Shown: positions 25,603 to 35,457 of the stretch, one piece after another
Position numbering within the stretch: the first letter of the stretch is position 1
Layout: every line of letters starts with the position of its first letter
Source of the DNA: UBA1227 sp045642705
Lineage (GTDB): Bacteria > Bacillota > Clostridia > Oscillospirales > Acutalibacteraceae
Length of the DNA stretch: 64,000 nucleotides
Assembly (NCBI GenBank): GCA_045642705.1
Contig: JAZUJK010000021.1
Span: 104,091 to 168,090 of the forward strand
Direction: 5' to 3'
Notes under the pieces: generated by a model
The model's input: only the letters and a program-made list of their open reading frames with translations
What the model was told of the DNA's origin: nothing
The model's database searches: none
Made by a program: the position numbers and the translations under genes

Positions 25603-26304
25603 TTAGATGCTTTTTCCTGTTTCAACTTCTAGAATATTATTGAATACTGCTGTCTGGGAACTGGAAATGTGCTTGTCGAGATGCAAGCTGCCAAAATACC
25701 ACTTCTTGAACTCGCATGAGTTGCCGAGTTCCTCAAGATATGTATTGAGAAGTGTAACTCTATTCTGGCTGCTCTTGTCAGCAAGGAGAATGAAATCCTT
25801 AATTCTAGCAGATGGCTCGTGGGTGATAATATAATCCACTTTGTTGCCTGCCTTATCAATATTCTCTGCACCTTCTAGCAATTCTTGCTGGCTAGGTGAT
25901 TCCTCAGCTGACCAGGTGTTATTGGCGATTCTGATATCAATATCAGGGCTCTCGCCGCCACCCATTGTAAAGAAAGTCTTGCCCTCTATTTCATAAATCT
26001 GACCACGCATCAGATGATATAGGTTTCCTCCGAGATGGTGAACCTTGCCACCGTTCCATTCGGAAACTTCTGCTGTGTTCAGAATCTTGAAATTCTCGTG
26101 TGTGCCATCTATAAAGCAAACATTATATTTCTTGTTGCTAAGTTTGGTGAGAAGTTTTGCCTCCTCTACGCCACCGTTCCAGATGAATCCAAAGTCACCA
26201 CATATGATAAGCGTATCGCCTTTTTTTAGTCTCTTAGCAGCAGATGTATTGAAGCGTTCGATGTCGCCGTGAATGTCGCCTGTTACGTATACCAAAAGTT
26301 TCAC
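25603..26304 (-). CDS. Calcineurin-like metallophosphoesterase with altered metal motifs
   Basis: The 233-residue protein shows the phosphoesterase motif series: GDIHGD near residue 9, GDFGFIWNGG near 36, a GTHENF block near 69, ITHEPS near 160 and YFGSLH near 203. In active family members the third is GNHE and the last is GHxH, so an Asn ligand reads Thr and one His reads Ser. The enzyme may be weakened or use other ligands. The substrate is unknown. It lies upstream of the FakA-like gene on the same strand and diverges from the carboxypeptidase gene. Confidence 0.78.
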   Translation of the reverse strand: MKLLVYVTGDIHGDIERFNTSAAKRLKKGDTLIICGDFGFIWNGGVEEAKLLTKLSNKKYNVCFIDGTHENFKILNTAEVSEWNGGKVHHLGGNLYHLMRGQIYEIEGKTFFTMGGGESPDIDIRIANNTWSAEESPSQQELLEGAENIDKAGNKVDYIITHEPSARIKDFILLADKSSQNRVTLLNTYLEELGNSCEFKKWYFGSLHLDKHISSSQTAVFNNILEVETGKSI

Positions 26305-26381
26305 ATCCTCTTTATTTTCAATGCAAATACTGTTATACTATATTACAATATTATCACAACATAAACAAGGTGGATTTTACT

Positions 26382-27821
26382 ATGAAAAAGCGATTAACAT
26401 TCATAATTGCTCTTGTGTTAATTCTGACTGTTCTTATGCCGACTTTTGCTATTCCTACATCGGCAAATTACAATGACGAATTGACAAGTGCGGGCATTAC
26501 TATGTCTGATGTCGTTTACATGGAAAACTTGGATCACAACACCGTAGTATTCAATAAAAATTCCACCAAGAAAGTTCCAATGGCATCCATTACCAAGATT
26601 ACAACATGCCTCTTGGTTCTAGAAAATTGTGACAACTTAGATGAGAAAATCACTGTAAGTGATAGCACACTCCAGACCCTCGCTGGCACTGGTAGTTCCC
26701 TTGCAGGAATCAAGGCCGGTGAGATACTTACAGTTGAGCAGCTCCTCAATTTGCTTATGGTCAAGAGTGCCAACGAGGCCGCCTGCATACTTGCAGAATA
26801 TGTCGGCGGTGGTAGCGTATCCAAATTCGTTGACATGATGAATAAATATGTATCTGATATGGGATGTAAGAACACCCATTATACCAATCCTCACGGTCTG
26901 GATGAAACAAACCACTACACCACCGCCGAGGACCTTGCAATCATCATAAAGCATGCGCTTAAAAATGATAAATTTGTCGATATAGTAGGACAGACAAAAT
27001 ATACTCTCGCTGCAACCAATATGCGCGACCAGGTTACTTATCAGACAACCAACTTCCTTATGCTTGAAAACAGCAGCTATCATGTTGCAGGATGTAAAGG
27101 TATCAAGACTGGTACAACATCCGCTGCCGGCAACTGTCTTGTATCATATGCGACTCAGAATGGATATACCTATCTCTGTATCGTACTCGGCGCACCTAAG
27201 GATGACGTCAAGAACAAGAATTATGCTTTCCTTGAGTCCAAGAAAGCCTATGCTTGGGTATTTAACAAGCTCCGCACCAAGACGGTCGCATCCAAGACAG
27301 ACCTTGTTACAGATGTTCCTGTAATTCTCGGCAAGAGGACCGACCATGTACGCCTTGTGCCGAAAGAGGATGTATATGCTCTCATCCCTGCAAATTATGA
27401 CAAGTCTTCACTTCTTGTAACACCAATTTCTTCAACTATTCCTAAGAAACTCAAGGCCCCTATCAAGGCTGGCAAAGTAGTTGGAAAAGCTGAAATCAAA
27501 TATGCAGGTGACGTAATTGCAACGGTTGATCTTGTTGCCGGCGAAGACATTTCGCTTGGCTTCTTTGCCGCAATCGGATACTTCTTAAAGTCACTTCTCA
27601 CCAGCACATTTATGAAGATTATTTACGTCGTTGGTGGCGTGCTTCTCGCAATAGTCCTTGCGCTTCGCTACTACAACAAGCAACGCCGCGAGGCCAAGCG
27701 AATCCAGCTCGTTCGCCGGAGCAAGCAAGCGCCTTCCAGAAATGCTACCGCATACTCCAGGCGCTATAAATCAGCCGGTTATAAGAACCAGCACAACCAT
27801 AACGCGCCACGCAAGAAATAG
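26382..27821 (+). CDS. D-alanyl-D-alanine carboxypeptidase (PBP5-like)
   Basis: A 479-residue, exported penicillin-binding protein that trims the terminal D-Ala from peptidoglycan side chains. It has a signal peptide (residues 1-27, ending PTSA), the catalytic SITK near residue 64, SAN near 130 and KTGTT near 245, in the right order for class S11. A membrane span near residue 400 and a basic tail of about 55 residues (many Arg/Lys) replace the usual C-terminal amphipathic helix. The start at 26382 follows AAGGTGG. An extended -10 (TGTTATACT, 26331-26339) lies upstream. Confidence 0.92.
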   Translation: MKKRLTFIIALVLILTVLMPTFAIPTSANYNDELTSAGITMSDVVYMENLDHNTVVFNKNSTKKVPMASITKITTCLLVLENCDNLDEKITVSDSTLQTLAGTGSSLAGIKAGEILTVEQLLNLLMVKSANEAACILAEYVGGGSVSKFVDMMNKYVSDMGCKNTHYTNPHGLDETNHYTTAEDLAIIIKHALKNDKFVDIVGQTKYTLAATNMRDQVTYQTTNFLMLENSSYHVAGCKGIKTGTTSAAGNCLVSYATQNGYTYLCIVLGAPKDDVKNKNYAFLESKKAYAWVFNKLRTKTVASKTDLVTDVPVILGKRTDHVRLVPKEDVYALIPANYDKSSLLVTPISSTIPKKLKAPIKAGKVVGKAEIKYAGDVIATVDLVAGEDISLGFFAAIGYFLKSLLTSTFMKIIYVVGGVLLAIVLALRYYNKQRREAKRIQLVRRSKQAPSRNATAYSRRYKSAGYKNQHNHNAPRKK

Positions 27822-27830
27822 ACATAAAAA

Positions 27831-27862
27831 AGCCCCGCCAGGAATCTGGCGGGGTTTAATTT
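27831..27862. terminator. Bidirectional intrinsic terminator
   Basis: A perfect 9-bp stem, CCCCGCCAG and complement (27833-27841, 27846-27854), with T runs on both strands. It lies between the carboxypeptidase gene and gap. Confidence 0.94.
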
Positions 27863-27867
27863 TTTAA

Positions 27868-28905
27868 TTAGTCATCAAGAGACTCATCAAGCTCTGCGAA
27901 GTACTTAATTGTACGTACCATCTGGCTTGTGTAAGAGTTCTCATTGTCATACCAAGAAACAACCTGTACCTGGAATGTATCGTCATCAATCTTAGTTACC
28001 ATTGTCTGAGTAGCGTCAAAGAGTGAGCCCTGTGTGATACCAACGATATCAGCAGATACGAGTGGTTCCTCTGTATAACCGAATGATGCTGGAGCCTTGT
28101 CTGATGCAGCCTTCATAGCAGCATTGATAGCGTCTGGTGTGATATCCTTACCCTTAACAACTGCAACAAGAATTGTTGTTGAACCTGTTGGAACTGGAAC
28201 ACGCTGAGCAGAACCGATAAGCTTACCATTGAGTTCAGGAATTACAAGACCGATTGCCTTGGCAGCACCTGTTGAGTTAGGAACGATTGAGCATGTAGCT
28301 GCACGTGCACGGCGGAGATCGCCCTTCTTATGAGGACCATCAAGAAGCATCTGGTCACCTGTGAAAGCGTGAACAGTTGTCATGATGCCTGACTGAATTG
28401 GCGCGAAGTCGTTGAGAGCCTTAGCCATAGGAGCAAGGCAGTTTGTTGTGCAAGAAGCAGCAGAAATAACTGTATCATCCTTAGTTAAGATATCCTCATT
28501 AACTGAGAATACAACTGTTGGAAGATCGTTTCCTGCAGGAGCAGAAATTACTACTTTCTTAGCGCCGGCATTTATATGAGCCATTGACTTCTCTTTGCTT
28601 GTATAGAAACCGGTGCACTCAAGAACTACATCTACACCAAGGTCGCCCCATGGGAGATTGCTTGCATCAGCTTCCTTATAAATCTTGATTTCCTTACCAT
28701 CTACAACGATAGCGTCGTCCTTAGCCTCTACCTTGTCAGCAAGAGCATAGCGACCCTGTGCTGAATCGTACTTCAAGAGATGAGCGAGCATCTTAGGATC
28801 TGTAAGATCGTTGATAGCAACGATTTCATATCCTTCTGCCTGGAACATCTGACGGAATGCGAGACGACCGATACGACCGAAACCATTAATTGCAACTTTA
28901 ACCAT
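27868..28905 (-). CDS. gap: Glyceraldehyde-3-phosphate dehydrogenase
   Basis: The glycolytic enzyme oxidises glyceraldehyde 3-phosphate with NAD and phosphate. The 345-residue protein opens VKVAINGFGRIGRLAF and carries the active-site block SAASCTTNCLAPMAK with Cys near residue 160. The start at 28905 has GGAGG upstream; the longer frame is not conserved. The promoter region, shared with the pyruvate:ferredoxin oxidoreductase gene, contains a 24-bp palindrome at 28983. gap stands alone here rather than with pgk and tpi. Confidence 0.97.
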   Translation of the reverse strand: MVKVAINGFGRIGRLAFRQMFQAEGYEIVAINDLTDPKMLAHLLKYDSAQGRYALADKVEAKDDAIVVDGKEIKIYKEADASNLPWGDLGVDVVLECTGFYTSKEKSMAHINAGAKKVVISAPAGNDLPTVVFSVNEDILTKDDTVISAASCTTNCLAPMAKALNDFAPIQSGIMTTVHAFTGDQMLLDGPHKKGDLRRARAATCSIVPNSTGAAKAIGLVIPELNGKLIGSAQRVPVPTGSTTILVAVVKGKDITPDAINAAMKAASDKAPASFGYTEEPLVSADIVGITQGSLFDATQTMVTKIDDDTFQVQVVSWYDNENSYTSQMVRTIKYFAELDESLDD

Positions 28906-28982
28906 TTTGTTGTGCCTCCAAAATTTTACTATTACCACAAATTGTTCTTTTTCTTAAACAAAGTGAAAGTTACCTTTTCAAA

Positions 28983-29006
28983 AGATTGACAAAAATTTGT
29001 CAATCT
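28983..29006. promoter_or_regulatory. 24-bp palindrome between gap and the PFOR gene
   Basis: Perfect 11-bp arms, AGATTGACAAA and TTTGTCAATCT, separated by AA. A plus-strand TTGACA (28986) with TATTAT 17 bases later overlaps it. It is a good candidate operator for a dimeric repressor of gap; the protein is unknown. Confidence 0.6.
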
Positions 29007-29088
29007 ACTATTATTATACGCGATGCAACCCACATTGCAAGTGTTTTTTAACTGTTAAGAACGATTGGCTCGCTAAAATTATATCAAT

Positions 29089-29119
29089 CATTGTTACAAT
29101 GTCAATAATATGGTATTAT
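29089..29119 (+). promoter_or_regulatory. Promoter and small palindrome upstream of the PFOR gene
   Basis: TTGTTA (29091-29096), 17 bases, TATTAT (29114-29119) with an extended TGG. The -35 is covered by CATTGT-T-ACAATG (29089-29101), a perfect 6-bp inverted repeat that could be an operator. The leader is about 55 bases. Confidence 0.65.
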
Positions 29120-29182
29120 TTAGTATAAATATTTATATTTACCTTACATAATATAATTAACTTTCTATATGGAGGCATAAAA

Positions 29183-32100
29183 ATGGACAGACAAAGAAAA
29201 ACCATGGATGGTAATACCGCTGCGGCGCACGTATCCTATGCGTTCACAGAAGTAGCTGGAATTTATCCTATCACACCATCCAGCCCTATGGCAGACTACG
29301 TTGACCAGTGGTCAGCTCAGGGCAGAAAAAACATTTTCGGCACAACAGTAAAAGTTGCTGAAATGCAATCAGAAGCTGGTGCTGCTGGTACTGTACACGG
29401 CTCACTTGCAGCAGGTGCACTCACCACTACTTATACAGCATCACAGGGACTTCTCCTTATGATTCCTAACATGTATAAAATCGCTGGTGAACTTCTCCCA
29501 GCTGTTTTCCATGTATCAGCTCGCTGCGTTGCATCTCACGCTCTTAATATTTTTGGTGACCACTCTGACGTATATTCTTGCCGTCAGACTGGTTTCGCTA
29601 TGCTTGCTGAGACAAACCCTCAGGAAGTAATGGACCTCGGTGCAGTTGCACACCTTGCTGCAATTGAAGGCCGTGTTCCTTTCCTCAATTTCTTTGATGG
29701 ATTTAGAACATCTCACGAGATTCAGGACATTGAAATTTGGGATTATAACGATCTCAAGGAAATGTGCAATATGGATGCAGTAAATGAATTCCGTGCACAT
29801 GCCCTCAATCCTAATCATCCAACAATGCGTGGTTCACACGAAAACGACGACGTTTTCTTCCAGCATCGTGAGGCTTGCAACAAGTACTATGATGCAGTTC
29901 CTGCAATTGTTGAGAAATATATGGACAAGGTCAATGCAAAACTTGGCACTGACTACAAGCTCTTCAACTATTACGGAGCAGAGGATGCAGAGAACATCAT
30001 TATCGCTATGGGTTCTATCTGCGACGTAACAGAAGATGTAATCGATTATCTCAATGCAAACGGACAGAAGGTTGGTCTCCTCAAGGTTCGTCTATACAGA
30101 CCATTTGCAGTTGACAAATTTGTTGACGCTATTCCAAGCACTGTTAAGAAGATTGCTGTCCTCGACAGAACTAAGGAGCCTGGCTCTATCGGCGAGCCTC
30201 TCTTCCTCGATGTAGTTGCTGCTCTAAATGCCAAGGGCAAGAAGGACATCACAGTTCTCGGCGGTCGTTATGGTCTCGGTTCAAAAGATACTCCTCCATC
30301 ATCTATATTTGCAGTATATGAGGAACTTGCAAAAGCTGATTCTAAGCCTCATTTCACAATCGGTATCAACGACGATATCACATATCTCTCACTTGAAGAG
30401 AAGCCAGCTCCAAACGTAGCTGCTCCTGGTACAATCGAGTGCAAGTTCTGGGGCCTCGGCGGCGACGGTACAGTTGGTGCTAACAAGAACTCAATCAAGA
30501 TTATCGGTGACTACACTGACATGCACGCTCAGGCTTACTTCCAGTACGACTCCAAGAAGACTGGTGGCGTTACAGTATCTCACCTTCGTTTTGGTAAGAA
30601 CAAGATTAAGAGCCCTTACTATGTAAACCAGGCTGACTTCGTTGCTTGCCACAACCCATCATACATTGAAAAGGCATTCCGCATCGTTGACGATGTAAAG
30701 CCAGGCGGCGTATTCCTTATCAACTGCCAGTGGGATGATGCTGAACTCGCAGAAAAACTTGATGCTGAGTCCAAGCGCTACATTGCCAAGAACAATGTTC
30801 AGCTCTATACAGTAAACGCTATTGACCTTGCCGCTAAGGTTGGCATGGGCAAGCGTACCAATACAATTCTTCAGGCTGCTTTCTTTGCACTTGCTAACAT
30901 CATGCCAATTGATGAGGCAGTTGAGCATATGAAAGACGCCGCTACTAAGTCTTACTCTAAGAAGGGTCCAGACGTAGTAAAGTGCAACCATGATGCTATC
31001 GATGCTGGTGTATCAGCATTCAAGAAGGTTGATGTACCTGCTGATTGGGTAAACGCAACAGACGACGCTGCTGCTCCTAAGACAGAAGGTCCAGAAAAAC
31101 TCGTTCGCATGGTTGACAACATCATGAAGCCAATCGGCCATATGGATGGTTACAAGGTTCCTGCATCAGCATTTGCTGATCATACAGATGGTACATTCGA
31201 ACTCGGCGCATCAGCTCATGAGAAGCGCGGCGTTGCAGTAATGGTACCAGAGTGGACAGCAGAGACATGCGCAAAGTGTAACAAGTGCGCATATGTCTGC
31301 CCACACGCAACAATCCGTCCATTCGCTCTTGACGCCGCAGAAAAAGCTGCTGCGCCAGCAATCACAAAGTTTGCTCCAAAGCCAGTAGTTGGCACAGAGT
31401 ATACATACACACTTGCAGTATCACCTATGGACTGTATGGGATGCGGCGTCTGCGTAGGCGTTTGCCCAACAGACTCACTAAAGATGGTATCTCGTGAATC
31501 TCAGGATGCTCAGCAGGCAGCATTTGATTACTGTGTTGCAAATGTTACAGAGAAGCCAGAGACAACAGCTAAGCTCTCAGTTATCTCTTCTCAGTATAAG
31601 AAGCCTCTCCTTGAGTTCTCAGGTTCTTGCGCAGGTTGCGCAGAGACAGCTTATGCTCGTCTTGTAACTCAGCTCTTTGGTGACAGAATGTACATCTCCA
31701 ATGCAACAGGATGTTCATCAATCTGGGGTGGTCCTGCTTCTACATCACCATACACAGTTGACAAGAACGGTCACGGTCCAGCATGGGCTAACTCACTCTT
31801 TGAGGATAATGCTGAGCATGGTTATGGTATGCTTCTCGGACAGAATGCAATTCGTGCAGACCTCATCGAGAAGGTTAAGTTCGTATCAGAAAAAGAAGAC
31901 GCACCAGAGAATGTAAAGGCTGCTGCCAAGGATTATCTTGCAACAGTAGACAACGGCGCACTCAATGGCCCAGCAACAGAGAAACTCATTGCTGCACTCG
32001 AGGATCACGCAGGTAGCTGCGGTCCTGATTGCATCGGCAAGCAGATTCTCTCTAAAAAAGATTATCTCCAGAAGAAGTCCATATGGATTTTCGGTGGAGA

Positions 32101-32734
32101 CGGTTGGGCTTATGATATCGGTTTCGGTGGTCTCGACCACGTTATCGCATCAGGCGCAGATGTAAATATCTTCGTATTTGATACAGAAGTTTATTCCAAT
32201 ACAGGCGGACAGGCTTCCAAGGCTTCTCAGGTAGGTCAGGTTGCTCAGTTTGCAGCTGCTGGTAAGGCAATTCAGAAGAAGAGCCTCGCTGAAATTGCAA
32301 TGTCTTATGGCTATGTATATGTAGCACAGGTTGCAATGGGTGCTGACCAGAATCAGACACTCAAGGCTATTGCAGAAGCAGAAGCTTACAACGGACCATC
32401 ACTCATCATCGGTTACTCACCTTGTGAGATGCACAGCATCAAGGGTGGTATGGTTAACTGCCAGGCTGAGATGAAGAAGGCTGTTGATTGCGGTTACTGG
32501 AACATGTTCCGTTACAACCCAGCGCTCAAGGCTGAAGGCAAGAATCCATTCACTCTCGACTCTAAGGTTCCAGAGACAGAAGGTTATCGTGCATTCCTTA
32601 TGAATGAAGCTCGTTACAGCGCTCTTACACGTTCATTCCCAGAGCGTGCAGAGGAACTCTTCTCACAGGCAGAAGAGGACGCTAAGGCTCGCTATGCACA
32701 CCTTGAAAAACTAATTAAACTCTATAGCGAATAA
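29183..32734 (+). CDS. nifJ: Pyruvate:ferredoxin (flavodoxin) oxidoreductase
   Basis: The 1183-residue single-chain enzyme turns pyruvate and CoA into acetyl-CoA, CO2 and reduced ferredoxin. It opens MDGNTAAAHVSYAFTEVAGI with the TPP-binding Glu region, then the CoA and gamma domains. Two ferredoxin-like motifs are near residues 696 (CAKCNKCAYVCPH) and 750 (CMGCGVCVGVCP). The TPP/magnesium motif GDGWAYDIGFGGLDH is near 972, and SGSCAGCAETAY supplies cysteines for the third cluster. It marks an anaerobic metabolism. GGAGG precedes the ATG. glpK follows 18 bases later with no terminator between. Confidence 0.97.
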   Translation: MDRQRKTMDGNTAAAHVSYAFTEVAGIYPITPSSPMADYVDQWSAQGRKNIFGTTVKVAEMQSEAGAAGTVHGSLAAGALTTTYTASQGLLLMIPNMYKIAGELLPAVFHVSARCVASHALNIFGDHSDVYSCRQTGFAMLAETNPQEVMDLGAVAHLAAIEGRVPFLNFFDGFRTSHEIQDIEIWDYNDLKEMCNMDAVNEFRAHALNPNHPTMRGSHENDDVFFQHREACNKYYDAVPAIVEKYMDKVNAKLGTDYKLFNYYGAEDAENIIIAMGSICDVTEDVIDYLNANGQKVGLLKVRLYRPFAVDKFVDAIPSTVKKIAVLDRTKEPGSIGEPLFLDVVAALNAKGKKDITVLGGRYGLGSKDTPPSSIFAVYEELAKADSKPHFTIGINDDITYLSLEEKPAPNVAAPGTIECKFWGLGGDGTVGANKNSIKIIGDYTDMHAQAYFQYDSKKTGGVTVSHLRFGKNKIKSPYYVNQADFVACHNPSYIEKAFRIVDDVKPGGVFLINCQWDDAELAEKLDAESKRYIAKNNVQLYTVNAIDLAAKVGMGKRTNTILQAAFFALANIMPIDEAVEHMKDAATKSYSKKGPDVVKCNHDAIDAGVSAFKKVDVPADWVNATDDAAAPKTEGPEKLVRMVDNIMKPIGHMDGYKVPASAFADHTDGTFELGASAHEKRGVAVMVPEWTAETCAKCNKCAYVCPHATIRPFALDAAEKAAAPAITKFAPKPVVGTEYTYTLAVSPMDCMGCGVCVGVCPTDSLKMVSRESQDAQQAAFDYCVANVTEKPETTAKLSVISSQYKKPLLEFSGSCAGCAETAYARLVTQLFGDRMYISNATGCSSIWGGPASTSPYTVDKNGHGPAWANSLFEDNAEHGYGMLLGQNAIRADLIEKVKFVSEKEDAPENVKAAAKDYLATVDNGALNGPATEKLIAALEDHAGSCGPDCIGKQILSKKDYLQKKSIWIFGGDGWAYDIGFGGLDHVIASGADVNIFVFDTEVYSNTGGQASKASQVGQVAQFAAAGKAIQKKSLAEIAMSYGYVYVAQVAMGADQNQTLKAIAEAEAYNGPSLIIGYSPCEMHSIKGGMVNCQAEMKKAVDCGYWNMFRYNPALKAEGKNPFTLDSKVPETEGYRAFLMNEARYSALTRSFPERAEELFSQAEEDAKARYAHLEKLIKLYSE

Positions 32735-32752
32735 TCAATTGGAGGTAGAGTT

Positions 32753-34282
32753 ATGGCTAATCAATACGTAATGGCCCTCGACCAGGGTACAACAAGCTCC
32801 CGCGCAATCGTTTTTGATAAGCACGGAAACATAATTGCTAAATCTCAGAGAGAATTTGAGCAGCACTATCCAGAGGCTGGTTGGGTTGAGCACAATCCAA
32901 TGGATATTCTCTATTCAGAATATCAATCAATTTCTACAATCCTTTCTGAGGGAGAAGTTTTGCCAGAAGAAATCGCTTGCCTTGGTGTAACTAACCAGAG
33001 AGAAACAACAATTCTCTGGGACAAAACAACTGGTCTTCCAATCTACAATGCACCAGTATGGCAGTGCCGTAGAACTGCCTCCATGTGTGAAGACCTCAAG
33101 GCTCGTGGCCTTGAGAAGTATGTTCGTGAGCATACAGGTCTTCTCATCGATGCTTATTTCTCAGCTACTAAGATTAAGTGGCTCCTTGATAATGTAGACG
33201 GTGCAAAACAGCTTGCAGAAGAGGGTAAACTCCTCTTCGGCACAGTTGAGACATGGCTCATCTGGAACCTCACAGGTGGTGCAACACACCCAGAGACAGC
33301 TGTCCATGTAACCGACTACTCCAACGCATCAAGAACAATGATATTTGATGTTGATAAGCTCGCTTGGGATGAATATCTCTGCAAGGAGATTGGTATTCCT
33401 ATGAATATTCTCCCAACACCTGTACCTTCATCTCAGGTATACGGCAAAGTAGCTCCTGACATCCCAGGTCTTGAGACACTCGCAGGCACACCAATTTCAG
33501 GTGCCATTGGCGACCAGCCAGCAGCCCTCTTTGGTCAAGCTTGTTTCAAGAAAGGTATGGCTAAATCAACATATGGCACAGGTTGCTTCCTTCTTATGAA
33601 CTCTGGCACAGAGCGTGTTCATTCTAAGAATCAGATGACAACAGGTGTTGCTTGGTCTCTCAATGGCGAGACAACATATGCAATCGAAGGTTCAGCATTC
33701 AATGCTGGCTGCGTTATCCAATGGCTCCGCGATGAGATCCATCTCATCGACAATGCGCCTCGTTGCGATGAACTTGCAGAATCTGTACCTGACACCAACG
33801 GTGTCTATATCGTTCCTGCATTCACAGGCCTCGGCGCACCATATTGGGATATGTATGCTCGTGGCTGCATAGTAGGCCTAACACGTGGCGCTAACCGCGC
33901 TCACTTTGCACGTGCCGTACTTGAAGCACTCGCATACCAAGTAGTAGACCTTATTCGTGCAATGGAAGATGACTCTGGAATTAAAATTGCATCACTTCGC
34001 GTAGACGGTGGTGCTTCTGTATCCAATATTATGATGCAGATTCAGTCAGACTTCCTAAATTGCGAAGTAAATAGACCTAAGGTTGTTGAAACAACTGCTC
34101 TCGGTGCAGCTTATCTCGCAGGTCTCGCTGTAGGCGTATGGAAAGATACAGATGAGATTGAAGAAAACCGTCAGGTTGCTAAAATCTTCAAGCCAGCAAT
34201 GGATGAAGAAAAACGCGCTTCTATGTACAAGGGATGGAAGAAGGCTGTTGCAAGAGCAATGAACTGGGTAGATCCAGAATAA
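32753..34282 (+). CDS. glpK: Glycerol kinase
   Basis: The 509-residue FGGY-family kinase makes glycerol 3-phosphate from glycerol and ATP. MALDQGTTSSRAIVFD opens the sugar-kinase fold; KSTYGTGCFLLMN and GGASVSNIMMQIQSD are further signatures. Length and sequence are typical throughout. It follows the pyruvate:ferredoxin oxidoreductase gene by 18 bases with its own AGGTAG-type site, so it is read from that promoter. No glpF or glpD is near, so glycerol uptake and oxidation genes must lie elsewhere. Confidence 0.97.
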   Translation: MANQYVMALDQGTTSSRAIVFDKHGNIIAKSQREFEQHYPEAGWVEHNPMDILYSEYQSISTILSEGEVLPEEIACLGVTNQRETTILWDKTTGLPIYNAPVWQCRRTASMCEDLKARGLEKYVREHTGLLIDAYFSATKIKWLLDNVDGAKQLAEEGKLLFGTVETWLIWNLTGGATHPETAVHVTDYSNASRTMIFDVDKLAWDEYLCKEIGIPMNILPTPVPSSQVYGKVAPDIPGLETLAGTPISGAIGDQPAALFGQACFKKGMAKSTYGTGCFLLMNSGTERVHSKNQMTTGVAWSLNGETTYAIEGSAFNAGCVIQWLRDEIHLIDNAPRCDELAESVPDTNGVYIVPAFTGLGAPYWDMYARGCIVGLTRGANRAHFARAVLEALAYQVVDLIRAMEDDSGIKIASLRVDGGASVSNIMMQIQSDFLNCEVNRPKVVETTALGAAYLAGLAVGVWKDTDEIEENRQVAKIFKPAMDEEKRASMYKGWKKAVARAMNWVDPE

Positions 34283-34288
34283 TTATTA

Positions 34289-34318
34289 GGGGGAACCACA
34301 TTCATGGTTCCCCTTTTA
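34289..34318 (+). terminator. Intrinsic terminator after glpK
   Basis: A perfect 9-bp stem, GGGGAACCA and complement (34290-34298, 34305-34313), then TTTTATA. It separates glpK from the next two genes. Confidence 0.85.
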
Positions 34319-34344
34319 TATGGTCCTATAGGAGGTAATTTAGT

Positions 34345-35454
34345 ATGGACAAGAACAATATGGACTTTGACACTCTACAGCGCTTTATGACCGATGCTTT
34401 TACAGCAATCGGCGTACCTGCGGATGAAGCTGCAATCGTTGCAGATGTACTTGTAGAGTCAGACAAACGCGGTATCAACTCACATGGTGTTAACCGCTTT
34501 AAACCAGTTTATATCGACAGAATTAATGCTGGTATTCAATTCCCAACAACAGAGTTTGAGATATTAAAAGAGACAGAGACAACAGCAGTTGTTGATGGTC
34601 ACCATGGTATGGGCCAAGTAATTGGTCAGCGCTCCATGCAGATGGCTATTGATAAAGCTAAGAAATATGGTATGGGCATGGTTGCAGTTCGCAACTCTTG
34701 CCACTATGGTATCGCTGGTTACTATGCAACTCAGGCTGCAAAGCAAGGTTGTATCGGTATCACTGGTACTAATGCACGTCCATCCGTTGCTCCTACATTT
34801 GGTGTAGAAGGTATGTTTGGTACTAACCCTCTTACAATTGGTATCCCAACTGATGAGGAATTTGATTTTGTAATCGACTGTGCAACATCTATCACACAGA
34901 ACGGCAAGATTGAATATTATGAAAGAATCGGTGCCGATGTACATCCTGGCACAGTAATCGATATTGATGGTAATGCTGTTGAGGGCGACGCAGGTGTTGC
35001 ACTAAAACAAATCCGTCAGGGTACAGCTGCTCTTACAACACTCGGTGGCATCGGTGAGGAGCTCGCTGGTTACAAAGGCTATGGCTATGCTATGGTAATT
35101 GAACTTCTCTCATCTATCCTCCAGGACGGATGGTATGGCAAGGATCTCGACGGCAAGGATGAGAATGGCAATATCCGCCCTTATCACCTCGGTCACTTCT
35201 TTATCGCAATCGATACAAATCACTTCCTCGGTGAGGAACTCGCTCGTAAGAAAGCAGGCGAAATCATTCGCAAGGTTCGTGCTTCCAAGAAGGCTCCAGG
35301 CCATGACAGAATCTATTCTGCAGGTGAAAAAGAGTGGGAAATCTACAAGCAGAGACTTGTTGATGGTGTCCCAATCACAGGCCCTGTACAGAAGGAATTT
35401 ATGGCTGTTCGTGATCAGTTCAACCTTCCTTATACATTCCCATGGGAGGAATAA
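34345..35454 (+). CDS. LDH2/malate dehydrogenase-family oxidoreductase
   Basis: A 369-residue NAD(P)-dependent 2-hydroxyacid dehydrogenase of the LDH2 (MDH2) family, which is unrelated to the Rossmann-fold LDH/MDH enzymes. The catalytic His lies in VRNSCHYGIAGYY near residue 120, and GMFGTNPLTIGIP near 155 is a family block. Members act on malate, L-sulfolactate, ureidoglycolate or 2,3-diketogulonate. The malic enzyme gene three bases downstream makes malate the best guess. TAGGAGG lies before the ATG. Confidence 0.85.
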   Translation: MDKNNMDFDTLQRFMTDAFTAIGVPADEAAIVADVLVESDKRGINSHGVNRFKPVYIDRINAGIQFPTTEFEILKETETTAVVDGHHGMGQVIGQRSMQMAIDKAKKYGMGMVAVRNSCHYGIAGYYATQAAKQGCIGITGTNARPSVAPTFGVEGMFGTNPLTIGIPTDEEFDFVIDCATSITQNGKIEYYERIGADVHPGTVIDIDGNAVEGDAGVALKQIRQGTAALTTLGGIGEELAGYKGYGYAMVIELLSSILQDGWYGKDLDGKDENGNIRPYHLGHFFIAIDTNHFLGEELARKKAGEIIRKVRASKKAPGHDRIYSAGEKEWEIYKQRLVDGVPITGPVQKEFMAVRDQFNLPYTFPWEE

Positions 35455-35457
35455 AAA

